NCBI GenBank assembly: GCA_019694685.1
Contig: JAIBBM010000009.1
Span: forward strand, 1-64,000
Length of the DNA: 64,000 nucleotides
Origin: Leptospirales bacterium
Lineage (GTDB): Bacteria > Spirochaetota > Leptospiria > Leptospirales > Leptonemataceae
Reading direction: 5' to 3'
The notes below the pieces were generated by a model that was not told where the DNA came from, ran no database searches, and worked only from the letters and a program-made list of their open reading frames with translations. Position numbers and translations under genes: made by a program. Below are positions 42,248 through 50,694 of this stretch, in pieces (position 1 is the first letter of the stretch; every line of letters begins with the position of its first letter).

Positions 42248-42679
42248 TTATTGATTCCAGTTTGCCTGGAGATACTTCAGATACCCTGCCAGAGGCTCCT
42301 GCGGGCCGTCTACGCGCAGCGTAGCCTCCTCTGCGCCCGTGGACACAGAATAGCGATAAGAAGCGGCACGCGCCTTCATAGCAGTGACTTCGTTTGAGAG
42401 CTTGCTTCCGGGCAAAGTAATGATTTCAAAATGCCCGCGCTCAAACCTTCTGGAAAGAATTTCAAGGTCTTCTTTCAGTCGCGCAGGATCCGCGCCTTTA
42501 TAAACGATTTCTCCGCCAGCTGGAGTGGCTTTGAAGACGCGCGAATGCGTATAGTGGACCGCCGTGAGCTTTGCCAGACCAATTCTGGGCAAAATCGTAT
42601 CTACACCCACTGCAAGTGCCAGAGTCACCATTGTGGCAACCAGAGCAATATTCACTTCCCTTAGAGGATTCTCACGCAT
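42248..42679 (-). CDS. Small membrane-anchored protein of unknown function
   Basis: A 143-residue protein with one N-terminal membrane helix (NIALVATMVTLALAVGVDTIL) and a mixed alpha/beta periplasmic part. I recognise no motif. It converges with the SGNH gene, six bases apart. The ribosome site is poor, which lowers confidence in the start but codon use and length look genuine. Confidence 0.5.
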   Translation of the reverse strand: MRENPLREVNIALVATMVTLALAVGVDTILPRIGLAKLTAVHYTHSRVFKATPAGGEIVYKGADPARLKEDLEILSRRFERGHFEIITLPGSKLSNEVTAMKARAASYRYSVSTGAEEATLRVDGPQEPLAGYLKYLQANWNQ

Positions 42680-42789
42680 GGATTCAAAACTCGGCCAGGC
42701 GCGCGTGCTGTCAGTAAATTTTCAGAGGAAACGTATGCAGAGATTGGTGGGGGCAGAGCTAATCTGACGCTTCAATGGATGTTCAGAAC

Positions 42790-43020
42790 TCAATTGCGGA
42801 TGCGGAATTCGTTGATCATTGGAATCAGACGCTGAAAACTCTGCTTCAAGCATTCTTTGCAGAGATTGTGCTGATACAATTTATCAGATGTTTCCCCGCA
42901 TTGTGCACAGGACTGCTTCTTTTGCATTGATTGCTCAGTCTTTTCCTTCATCTCATTCATGTATTCAACAATCGTTCTTCGTAGTATTGCGTTCTCACAT
43001 TCTCTCCGCGAATTTCGCAA
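42790..43020 (-). CDS. Small zinc-ribbon-like protein
   Basis: A 76-residue frame ending in CAQCGETSDKLYQHNLCKECLKQ, two CxxC pairs 12 residues apart that could bind one zinc. The N-terminal half is charged and helical. The start is TTG 43020 or, more simply, ATG 42960. Function is unknown. It lies alone between a membrane protein gene and the gcv operon. The two knuckles make chance occurrence unlikely. Confidence 0.5.
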   Translation of the reverse strand: MRNSRRECENAILRRTIVEYMNEMKEKTEQSMQKKQSCAQCGETSDKLYQHNLCKECLKQSFQRLIPMINEFRIRN

Positions 43021-43143
43021 AACTAATGTGACAGAAAATTATACACGGACAATTCACACCCTCTCTGAGGAGATAAACAATCCGCTTCAAGAAGATGCGA
43101 TGAAATCAAACGGGCTCCGACGGTCAAAACAATTATGAAGAAC

Positions 43144-43172
43144 TTGCACCAAAAAAAAATTTTCGCTAAATC
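43144..43172 (+). promoter_or_regulatory. Candidate sigma-70 promoter of the gcv operon
   Basis: TTGCAC (43144-43149) with CTAAAT (43166-43171) 16 bases on. A nine-A run lies between them. The match is modest. I looked for a glycine riboswitch core between here and gcvT and saw none. Confidence 0.4.
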
Positions 43173-43214
43173 GTGCGCGAATTTATAGCAGAAGCAGCGT
43201 GCAAATTTACTTCT

Positions 43215-43240
43215 GGAAAATCCAATCCACGGAATTTTCC
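43215..43240 (+). promoter_or_regulatory. Leader hairpin directly before the gcvT start codon
   Basis: GGAAAATCC (43215-43223) pairs with GGAATTTTCC (43231-43240) with one bulged A. The 3' arm ends two bases before ATG 43243 and includes the only purine-rich stretch that could act as ribosome site, so folding should reduce gcvT translation. Confidence 0.5.
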
Positions 43241-43242
43241 AA

Positions 43243-44343
43243 ATGAACCTAAAAAAAACACCGCTGAATTCAATTCATCATTCATCTGGAGGCAGAATGG
43301 TTCCGTTTGCTGGATGGGAAATGCCTGTTCAGTACTCTTCTATCCTGCAAGAACACCAGGCTGTACGCGAAAAAGCAGGACTATTTGATGTTTCACACAT
43401 GGGAGAGATCGAAGTAAAGGGCACAACTGCTGAAGAATTCCTGGATTCTGTCACCTGCAATCGGGTACAGGAAATGCAAGATGGACAGGTTCAATACAAT
43501 GCAGTATTGAATGAGAAGGGCGGAATCGTGGATGATATCACGATTTATCGCGTAAATCCAGAAAGTTTCTTCGTTGTCTCAAATGCTTCTAACTATGAAG
43601 CAGTTACAGCACATTTTGAGAAATATAAAATCGCCGGCACAGATGTTCAGAACATAAGCAACACCATTCATCAAATTGCAATCCAGGGACCACTGGCAGA
43701 AGATATTCTTCGCGATTTCTTGAATCTAGATCTTTCTTCCATTGGTTACTATCGCTTCAAAGATATGGACTCAAGATTTGGAAAACTCAGACTGAGTCGC
43801 ACCGGTTACACTGGAGAAGACGGATTTGAAATCTATTCCGATGTGAACGCAGGAGTGGAAATCTGGAAAGGCATTCTTGCACAAAAATCAAGCAGCGGGT
43901 TGATTGCATGTGGACTCGGTGCACGCGATTTGCTTCGACTCGAAGCGCGCTATCCTCTCTACGGCCACGAACTCAATGAAACATGGACACCTGTAGAAAG
44001 TGGAATCGGTTGGATTGTAAAAGAGAAAACCTCCGTAATGCCTGGTTATGCACGCGTGCTGGAGCAAAAGAAGAGTGGCCCGGCCAATCAAGTAGTGGGC
44101 TTCAAACTCATGGAAGGAGGCGTTCCGCGCGAAGGATATGCAGTTGTGAATGAGTCGGGCGCGGAACTGGGCAAAGTTCTTTCTGGTGGCTTTTCTCCTA
44201 TTGTAAACGCGGGGATTGGAACTGCCTTTCTGCCTGTAGGGCTCGAAGCTTTCTATATACAGATTCGCGACAAAAAAGTTCCTGCGAAAGCAGAGAAAAA
44301 AGCGTTTGTTCAGGGGACGGCCGGGAAAAATCGGCAGAAGTGA
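43243..44343 (+). CDS. gcvT: Glycine cleavage system T protein (aminomethyltransferase)
   Basis: GcvT moves the methylene group from aminomethyl-lipoyl-H protein to tetrahydrofolate and frees ammonia. The sequence has the family landmarks FAGWEMPVQY, FDVSHMGEIEV, CNRVQ, LSRTGYTGEDGFEIY, GLGARDLLRLEARYPLYGHEL and WIVKE. It is 366 residues, as expected. It is the first gene of gcvT-gcvH-gcvPA-gcvPB. Confidence 0.96.
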   Translation: MNLKKTPLNSIHHSSGGRMVPFAGWEMPVQYSSILQEHQAVREKAGLFDVSHMGEIEVKGTTAEEFLDSVTCNRVQEMQDGQVQYNAVLNEKGGIVDDITIYRVNPESFFVVSNASNYEAVTAHFEKYKIAGTDVQNISNTIHQIAIQGPLAEDILRDFLNLDLSSIGYYRFKDMDSRFGKLRLSRTGYTGEDGFEIYSDVNAGVEIWKGILAQKSSSGLIACGLGARDLLRLEARYPLYGHELNETWTPVESGIGWIVKEKTSVMPGYARVLEQKKSGPANQVVGFKLMEGGVPREGYAVVNESGAELGKVLSGGFSPIVNAGIGTAFLPVGLEAFYIQIRDKKVPAKAEKKAFVQGTAGKNRQK

Positions 44344-44372
44344 CCCTCAGCCGGGCAATCAGGAGAATCTAG

Positions 44373-44768
44373 ATGGACTCAAAAATACCAGAAGGCTATC
44401 TTTTTACAAAACAACACGAATGGGCCAGAGAAGAAGGCGGCTTTTTGACCGTTGGGATCTCTGACTACGCCCAGAACGCCCTGGGAGACATTGTATACGT
44501 AGATTTGAAGGCTCCCGGCACGAAGGTAGAAGCAGGAAAAACTTTCGGCACCATCGAATCCGTAAAAGCAGCAGAAGATCTCTATACTCCTGTCTCTGGC
44601 GTCATAGATTCCCTGAACCCCGCCGTGAAAGACAAACCGGAGGCGGTCAACAAAGACGCATACGGAACCTGGCTGATCAAACTCAAGGACTTTGACAAAG
44701 GCGCGCTTTCCGGCCTGATGAATTCGGCAGACTATGCGAAGTATCTGGCCAGCCTCGACGGGCATTGA
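44373..44768 (+). CDS. gcvH: Glycine cleavage system H protein
   Basis: A 131-residue lipoyl carrier protein. The lipoyl-lysine lies in GTIESVKAAEDLYTPVSG, preceded by ISDYAQNALGDIVYVDLKAPG. It shuttles the aminomethyl group from P to T protein. It is the second gene of the operon, 29 bases behind gcvT. No lipoate synthesis gene is present nearby. Confidence 0.97.
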   Translation: MDSKIPEGYLFTKQHEWAREEGGFLTVGISDYAQNALGDIVYVDLKAPGTKVEAGKTFGTIESVKAAEDLYTPVSGVIDSLNPAVKDKPEAVNKDAYGTWLIKLKDFDKGALSGLMNSADYAKYLASLDGH

Positions 44769-44787
44769 TTTCTAAAGGCAGTAGCAA

Positions 44788-46113
44788 ATGAACCCACACA
44801 AGTATCTCCCAGTATCTGAAAAGGAATACCAGGAAGAGCTCTCGTCTCTCTCTTTGAAGAGCGCAGACGATTTGTTTCGCTGCATTCCGGAAGCTCTTCG
44901 CGGAAATACAACCACTTCGTTGCGTTCGCCCATGTCAGAGATGGAGATCCGCGAGCACTTTCGTCCAGGCGTAGAAAAAATCCAACACACATTCATTGGA
45001 GGAAACGGACACACTCACTACATTCCCTCCATCATTGGTCCGCTCATCTCGCGCGGAGAATTCCTCACAGCATACACACCCTACCAGCCAGAAATCAGCC
45101 AGGGCACACTGCAGGCCATGTTCGAATACCAGAGCATGATGGCCACACTCATGGGTGTGGAAATTTCGAATGCGTCTCTCTACGATGGCTCCACTGCGAT
45201 GCTTGAAGCATGCTACATGGCACAGAGAATCACGGGGAAATCATCCATCCTCTTCTCAGAACAAATTCATCCAGAATACATCGAAACCATGCGCACGTAT
45301 TCAGAGGGCGGAATTTTTCAGTTCGATTTTGTTTCTGCAGATGCATCCGGCAGAATCGACGTTCAAAAACTTTCAGGGAAAATTTCTGACAACACAGCAG
45401 CACTCGTTGTGCAAACGCCCAACTTTTCCGGCATCATAGAAGACCTCACTGCACTGAAGAAAATTCTAGAAGCAAAAGGTATACTGTTGATCGCAGTGAT
45501 CACGGAAGCAATGTCTCTTGCACTGGTGAAATCTCCAGGCGCATGCGGCGCAGACATTGTATGTGGAGAAGCACAGAGCTTTGGAGTTCCACTCTCCTAC
45601 GGCGGACCATGGCTCGGATTTCTCGGAGCATCTCCCGCTTTTATGCGAAATATGCCTGGAAGATTGATTGGAGAAGCAAAAGATGCAAACGGAGAACGCG
45701 CATTCGTAGTCACTCTCGCCACGCGAGAACAACACATTCGCCGCGAGAAAGCAACTTCCAATATCTGTACAAACCAGGGTCTCATGGCCCTTCGCGCGGC
45801 CATCTATCTATCTGTGATGGGCAAACACGGAATTCGTCGCGCCGCAGAAAGATGCGCCAGATTCGCAGCCTACGGCAGAAAGAAAGCGTCCTCGATTGCA
45901 GGTGTGCAGGTAATCTTCAGTTCCTCTCCCATTTTCAATGAATTTGTAATCGAGACAAAGAAAGACGCAAACGAAGTCTTCGAGCATTGCGTGGAAAAAT
46001 TCGGCATCGCACCTGGAAGCGTCATTGGCAAGAACAGACTCCACGTTTCGTTCCACGAAATGCATTCGAAAGAAATCGTAGATCGCTGGGCAGAGGCCCT
46101 GGCATCGGCGTAA
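44788..46113 (+). CDS. gcvPA: Glycine dehydrogenase (decarboxylating) subunit 1
   Basis: The alpha-type half of split P protein, 441 residues. Typical stretches are FLGAGSYDH-equivalent FIGGNGHTHYIPSII, YTPYQPEISQGTLQAMFEYQ, NASLYDGSTAMLEA and GIRRAAERC-type C-terminal segment. It lacks the PLP-binding Lys, which lies in gcvPB. The two subunits together decarboxylate glycine and load the methylamine on H protein. Confidence 0.95.
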   Translation: MNPHKYLPVSEKEYQEELSSLSLKSADDLFRCIPEALRGNTTTSLRSPMSEMEIREHFRPGVEKIQHTFIGGNGHTHYIPSIIGPLISRGEFLTAYTPYQPEISQGTLQAMFEYQSMMATLMGVEISNASLYDGSTAMLEACYMAQRITGKSSILFSEQIHPEYIETMRTYSEGGIFQFDFVSADASGRIDVQKLSGKISDNTAALVVQTPNFSGIIEDLTALKKILEAKGILLIAVITEAMSLALVKSPGACGADIVCGEAQSFGVPLSYGGPWLGFLGASPAFMRNMPGRLIGEAKDANGERAFVVTLATREQHIRREKATSNICTNQGLMALRAAIYLSVMGKHGIRRAAERCARFAAYGRKKASSIAGVQVIFSSSPIFNEFVIETKKDANEVFEHCVEKFGIAPGSVIGKNRLHVSFHEMHSKEIVDRWAEALASA

Positions 46114-46127
46114 GCCGGAGAAAAGCA

Positions 46128-47624
46128 ATGCAGAATCAACTGAGCACCACTCGTAACGGGCAGATCTTCGAAGAACCCCTTATTTTTGAAAGATCTCGCC
46201 CTGGAAGAATCGGCGTGAGCTTCCCTGCGGATGACGCATCTCTTCCAATTGAAATCGATTCATCTCTTCTTCGCAGCGCAGAGGACATCCACCTTCCGGA
46301 AGTTTCTGAACCGGAAGTGGTGCGACACTTCACAAGACTCTCCACCTGGAACTACGGAATCGATTTGAACCTCTATCCTCTGGGAAGCTGCACGATGAAA
46401 TACAATCCTCGCATCAACGAGGAAATTGCAGCGAGCGCTCAGTTCGCGGACCTTCATCCAAACACTCCTGAAAAATACGCACAGGCGGGCCTTCGCGCAG
46501 TCTACGAACTGCAAGAGGTGCTCAAGACAGTCACAGACATGCCCGGGATCACGCTGCAGCCTGCGGCAGGTGCCCACGGTGAGCTGACCGGGCTGTTCCT
46601 TGTAAAAGCATACTTAAAAAAGAAGGGTGATACGCACAAAACAGTGGTGCTTGTCCCGGATTCCGCACATGGAACCAATCCTGCTTCCTGCACTCTGGCA
46701 GGCTTCACTGTCCGTGAACTGCCCTCCACCGCGGAAGGCCTTCTGGATGTAGAGGAATTCAAGAAAGCGCTCACTCCAGATGTGGCTGCTCTCATGATCA
46801 CGAACCCGAACACTCTGGGCATCTTCGAAACAAACATTCCTCTGGTGGCAGATCTTTTACACAAGAATGGTTCTCTTCTCTATATGGACGGAGCCAACTA
46901 CAACGCCATCGTAGGCAAGGTGTCTATTGGCAAAATGGGCGTGGACATCAGCCATCTGAATCTCCACAAAACATTCAGCACTCCTCATGGAGGTGGCGGA
47001 CCAGGTGCGGCGGCAGTCGTTGTATCTGACAGGGTGCGCGAATTTCTACCTGGACCCATTGTGGAAAAAAAAGAAAGCTCACAGGGCCCGGTCTATGTTG
47101 TCACATCGCCTTCCGCGTCCATTGGAAGAGTCAAAGCTGGCCCCGGTCACTTTGGAATGATCATTCGTGCTCTGACTTATATTCTGTCTTATGGCAATGA
47201 ACTGCACCGCGTCGCCGAGCAGGCAGTGCTCAACGCGAATCTTGTGCGAAAGTCTCTGCAAGAAGTCTTCGAGCCAGCCTCAGGCCTGGACACGATGCAT
47301 GAAGCGGTCTTCAGCGACGCAAAACAGCGTAAAACAGGCCTCGAAACCATTCATCTTGCAAAAACTCTCATAGACTACGGATATCATCCACCTACCATCT
47401 ATTTCCCGCTCAGCGTCCATGGGGCGATCATGATCGAGCCAACTGAGACAGAGTCTCCGGAAACAATCGCGCATTTCTGCGCTGTGATGAAGGACCTGGC
47501 GGCCAGAATGAATGGCCAGGACGAAAGTATGAAGTCCAGCCCGACGCGGAGCTTTGTTCGTCGCATAGACGAAGTGGAAGCCGCTCGAAAGCCGGTACTA
47601 AATTACTTTACAAAAAAAGCCTGA
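46128..47624 (+). CDS. gcvPB: Glycine dehydrogenase (decarboxylating) subunit 2
   Basis: The PLP-bearing half of split P protein, 498 residues from ATG 46128. Landmarks are LYPLGSCTMKYNP, GAHGELTG, DSAHGTNPASC, MITNPNTLG and the cofactor block ISHLNLHKTFSTPHGGGGPG, with the Schiff-base Lys in LHKTF. The open frame begins at 45987 inside gcvPA, but the ATG after the gcvPA stop is the natural start. Cotranscribed with the other gcv genes. Confidence 0.96.
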   Translation: MQNQLSTTRNGQIFEEPLIFERSRPGRIGVSFPADDASLPIEIDSSLLRSAEDIHLPEVSEPEVVRHFTRLSTWNYGIDLNLYPLGSCTMKYNPRINEEIAASAQFADLHPNTPEKYAQAGLRAVYELQEVLKTVTDMPGITLQPAAGAHGELTGLFLVKAYLKKKGDTHKTVVLVPDSAHGTNPASCTLAGFTVRELPSTAEGLLDVEEFKKALTPDVAALMITNPNTLGIFETNIPLVADLLHKNGSLLYMDGANYNAIVGKVSIGKMGVDISHLNLHKTFSTPHGGGGPGAAAVVVSDRVREFLPGPIVEKKESSQGPVYVVTSPSASIGRVKAGPGHFGMIIRALTYILSYGNELHRVAEQAVLNANLVRKSLQEVFEPASGLDTMHEAVFSDAKQRKTGLETIHLAKTLIDYGYHPPTIYFPLSVHGAIMIEPTETESPETIAHFCAVMKDLAARMNGQDESMKSSPTRSFVRRIDEVEAARKPVLNYFTKKA

Positions 47625-47642
47625 TCTGTTGGAAACTAATGG

Positions 47643-47924
47643 ATGGAATGGGAGAAGATCCTCAGGGACTCCGTAAAGGAAAACGCAATCCGGGAGCTCC
47701 ACCTCCGGCATATTCCAGTTCTCAAGACCTGTGAGAACTGGAACGACGTAAAAGAGATCGGCCTGGTCGATCACAGAACCAAATATGCTCACTACAAGGG
47801 CCTTCTCGTTCGCTACGGCGAACGCATCTACTACGTCCCGGAAGCTCGTATGGAAGCTTTAGCACCCTTTCGCAACTGGACATCCAAGGTTCATATCAAA
47901 GTAACCGACCCAGAGAAGAAATAA
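47643..47924 (+). CDS. Small protein of unknown function behind the gcv operon
   Basis: A 93-residue mixed alpha/beta protein (MEWEKILRDSVKENAIRE, then IPVLKTCENWNDVKEIGLVD, LLVRYGERIYYVPEARME). I recognise no family. It starts 18 bases after gcvPB and ends one base before the dehydrogenase-like gene, so it belongs to that transcript. Absence of any transmembrane segment indicates a cytosolic protein. Confidence 0.6.
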   Translation: MEWEKILRDSVKENAIRELHLRHIPVLKTCENWNDVKEIGLVDHRTKYAHYKGLLVRYGERIYYVPEARMEALAPFRNWTSKVHIKVTDPEKK

Positions 47925-47925
47925 C

Positions 47926-49368
47926 TTGGAAACAATCTCTTTCAAAGCTCCCGAGTATCAAAGCGACGGCAGCTTTCAAGAGATTGAATACCGCTTCGAG
48001 GGAGACGAAAAGTCAGGCTGGACCATTTTCAGAAACGGCCAGAAGCAGATGGAACTCGGTGAGGGCTACACTGCTGTAAAATCTCTCTACTGCGGCGTGT
48101 GCTCTACGGATCTTGCGCGAAGATTTCTGCCGTATCCTCTGCCTCAGATCATCGGACATGAAGTAGTTGGCATCAAAGACAACAAACCAGTCGTCATTGA
48201 AATCAATGCATCTCCACTCGCGCGTCACATTGAAACAAAAGATCCATTCTCTCTCCACGGTCTTCACACTCATTCGCCTGAAAGGATCACTCTGGGAATT
48301 GACAGACTTCCAGGAGGATTTGCTCCGTGGATTCTTGCACCGGTGGATGCAATTGTAGAAGTACCCAAACAGGTCTCCGCACTTGCTGCCTCTCTTACAG
48401 AACCATTTGCTGCTTCTCTCCAGGGAGTGGACGCAACACCCATCAAGAATGGAGACAGTGTCGCGGTACTTGGACCGCGAAGATTGGGAATGCTCATCAT
48501 CGCGGCACTCGCCGGGTACAGAAAAGAGCGCAAACTGAATTTCAAAATCACAGCTCTCATTCGTCATGAAAACTTACGCGCATTGTGTCTCAAGATGGGC
48601 GCAGACGAGGTTGTGGACACTCGCAATCCTATCCCTGATTCCACATATGACGTGGTGTTCGACACTACAGGAAAGCAGGAAGGATTCGCAGAAGCGCTGA
48701 GAATGGCGCGAAGATCTGTATCTCTGAAATCCACAAACGGACAGGAGACTCTGGGCCTCAAACATCTGACAGATCTGGTCGTAGATGAAATGGCAATTCT
48801 TCCTTACAATGTAAATCAGCTGGAATATACATGGCCGGACGAAGGACCTCGCTCTAACGTAAACATCTACGTGGCTCCAGGAGTTCCGGAAACGATTGTT
48901 TCTGAGATGAAAGAGAAAGATGCGGCCACAGGTAAAAAGCGTACCTACCATAGAGTAGACGCAAAAGAAACCGCAGTTAAGATCCGCGCTGGCATGCAAC
49001 TCGAAGGATCGATTGTTCCCAGGTTCGATCTTGCGATCGCCTCCAGTCTCGCAGAGATGGACCAGATCATTCGTCCTCTCGAAGGCATCGAGTTTTCTAT
49101 TTTGCGCCCGCGAGGCGCCATCCTCTTTACCGGTTCGTCTACGTCCGCACTGACAGACGCACTCAACCAGAAATCCATGGAAATTCGCACGTCTCGCTGT
49201 GGCGATTTCCATCGCACCATGAAACTCTTGTCCGAACAACCAGAGATCGCCGCGACCTTCGAACAGGATATGATCACGCACAAATACAAACTGGATAGCA
49301 TTCGCACTGCATTCGAGACTGCAGCTGACTCGAACAAAAGCGTCAAAGTCATAGTAGAGGCAAGCTGA
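47926..49368 (+). CDS. Zinc-type alcohol dehydrogenase-like protein (MDR superfamily)
   Basis: A 480-residue protein. YCGVCSTDLARRF and IIGHEVVG match the catalytic-zinc half of medium-chain dehydrogenases. The Rossmann part is VAVLGPRRLGMLIIAALAG with VVFDTTG after it. An insertion of roughly 100 residues follows the cofactor domain, so it is longer than the usual 350. The start is TTG 47926, one base past the preceding stop. The substrate is unknown. The link to glycine cleavage may be only transcriptional. Confidence 0.7.
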   Translation: METISFKAPEYQSDGSFQEIEYRFEGDEKSGWTIFRNGQKQMELGEGYTAVKSLYCGVCSTDLARRFLPYPLPQIIGHEVVGIKDNKPVVIEINASPLARHIETKDPFSLHGLHTHSPERITLGIDRLPGGFAPWILAPVDAIVEVPKQVSALAASLTEPFAASLQGVDATPIKNGDSVAVLGPRRLGMLIIAALAGYRKERKLNFKITALIRHENLRALCLKMGADEVVDTRNPIPDSTYDVVFDTTGKQEGFAEALRMARRSVSLKSTNGQETLGLKHLTDLVVDEMAILPYNVNQLEYTWPDEGPRSNVNIYVAPGVPETIVSEMKEKDAATGKKRTYHRVDAKETAVKIRAGMQLEGSIVPRFDLAIASSLAEMDQIIRPLEGIEFSILRPRGAILFTGSSTSALTDALNQKSMEIRTSRCGDFHRTMKLLSEQPEIAATFEQDMITHKYKLDSIRTAFETAADSNKSVKVIVEAS

Positions 49369-49688
49369 TGGCTTCGCGCAAACCATCTGGCGAAATTTCT
49401 CAGAAAGACAGCGTGCTTGCTGCATTGCCGGAGGAAAAAGAACAACTGGCAGAATCTCTTCGCACTGCCATCCTCAGCGAAGACCGCAGTCTATCAGACA
49501 CAATTCACAAATCCGCAAAACCAGATCCAAAGCCCACCAGAAAGAAAACAAAATCGGCTCAGCGAAAGAAAACCACGAAGCCCGCTGCAAAACCTAAATC
49601 GCAGAAAAAAAAGATCCCATCGCAGAAGCGAGCTTCCAGGCCTGCGGCGCGGCAGAAAGCCCGATCGAACCGTCGCCGTGCGAAATAA
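49368..49688 (+). CDS. Lys/Arg-rich, histone H1-like small protein
   Basis: A short acidic-to-neutral N-terminal helix (KDSVLAALPEEKEQLAESLRTAI) is followed by about 60 residues of almost only Lys, Arg, Ala, Pro, Ser and Gln (for example KKTKSAQRKKTTKPAAKPK). Such tails bind DNA or RNA without sequence preference. The start overlaps the dehydrogenase stop as TGATG. The last 95 bases overlap the 3' end of the hydrolase gene on the other strand. Confidence 0.55.
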   Translation: MASRKPSGEISQKDSVLAALPEEKEQLAESLRTAILSEDRSLSDTIHKSAKPDPKPTRKKTKSAQRKKTTKPAAKPKSQKKKIPSQKRASRPAARQKARSNRRRAK

Positions 49689-50583
49689 GCGGAGTGACGC
49701 ACAGTTGCGTTTCCGTACCTGCTTCTCTAAAAGCCCGGTCCAATTTCTCTGATTCTTCTTTTGGAATTACGTTGTCCGCTTCTCCGTGAACGAGCACGAG
49801 GCGAAAAGGCATCTTACCCACGTGCAAAAGAGGAGAAACGTTCTGCCTGAGCTCTCTGAACTGAGAGGTGCTTGAAAACTCCTTCCACCTTTCCATTCGA
49901 AACGCGGGGTCCTGTCTGAGTCTTTCAAACAGTTCTCGTTCCGTGCTCTTCATGCCTGCCACAAATCTTCCGAGTTCAGGCGGCTCGCGTATGAGTCCAT
50001 TGTCTGCAGCCGCGATATAGAGAGCAGTGCGAACATCTTCTGGCACCGGCAGAAAATTCCACAGCACAACCAGTGTGCCATAATCATCGATCCCTTGCTG
50101 CCCCAGAAGAAAGTCCAGAGTAGAATCCACATCACCCAGAGTGCCCACAGTACAAACAGCACTCAGCTTATTCTTAATCGCTCTGCAAGCAGCCACAATG
50201 GAAAGCCCGCCAGAAAAAGAAGCAGAGAAAAGAGCCACACTTCCTTGCACGTCTTCTGAAAGCCAGGTCACTGCGTCTTCTATCTTAGAAACAGTTTCTG
50301 CTGTGATGCGAAGGTCGCGCACCTCGGGAAAAAGAGGAGCCACCATCTCAAACCCCATGCTCGCAAAAGATCGACCCAGGTTCTCCAGACGCGGATCATC
50401 AATTCCGCGAAGAGTCATGCCATGGACCATGAGGATGGTACCGCGCAAGCGAGAAGCTGGAGAATAACGATACGCGGGCAGAGACTCTCCCCGAACTGGA
50501 ATCTGCAGAGAGGTTTTTTCCGTTCTACCGTAGCGCATCAACTGCGTTCTGCCCAGAAACTCAAGCCCTCTAACAACAGACAT
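49594..50583 (-). CDS. Alpha/beta-hydrolase fold protein
   Basis: A 329-residue cytosolic hydrolase. TILMVHGMTLRG forms the oxyanion-hole loop, VALFSASFSGGLSIV contains the candidate nucleophile Ser in an SxSxS variant of GxSxG, LVHGEADNVIPKEES supplies the Asp, and ISHGDG the His. The reaction is unknown; an esterase or dienelactone-hydrolase-type activity is plausible. The 3' end overlaps the Lys-rich gene. It diverges from the WYL gene pair. Confidence 0.72.
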   Translation of the reverse strand: MSVVRGLEFLGRTQLMRYGRTEKTSLQIPVRGESLPAYRYSPASRLRGTILMVHGMTLRGIDDPRLENLGRSFASMGFEMVAPLFPEVRDLRITAETVSKIEDAVTWLSEDVQGSVALFSASFSGGLSIVAACRAIKNKLSAVCTVGTLGDVDSTLDFLLGQQGIDDYGTLVVLWNFLPVPEDVRTALYIAAADNGLIREPPELGRFVAGMKSTERELFERLRQDPAFRMERWKEFSSTSQFRELRQNVSPLLHVGKMPFRLVLVHGEADNVIPKEESEKLDRAFREAGTETQLCVTPLISHGDGSIGLSAAPQAWKLASAMGSFFSAI

Positions 50584-50694
50584 GCCGAAAGTCTAGAGAG
50601 CATAGCGCGCTCGCAATCATTTTGTTCTTTTTCCTTGACCGACAACACTGGCGATGTGCCTTACCCAGGCATGCCGGGCACTCGCGAAGAAGGA

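Noticed and set aside
43021..43242. Glycine riboswitch upstream of gcvT
   Set aside because: I looked for the conserved core elements and paired arms and did not see them; only a possible promoter and one leader hairpin are present.
45987..46127. Earlier start for gcvPB inside gcvPA
   Set aside because: The upstream part is a basic, out-of-frame reading of gcvPA; ATG 46128 matches the expected N-terminus of the subunit.
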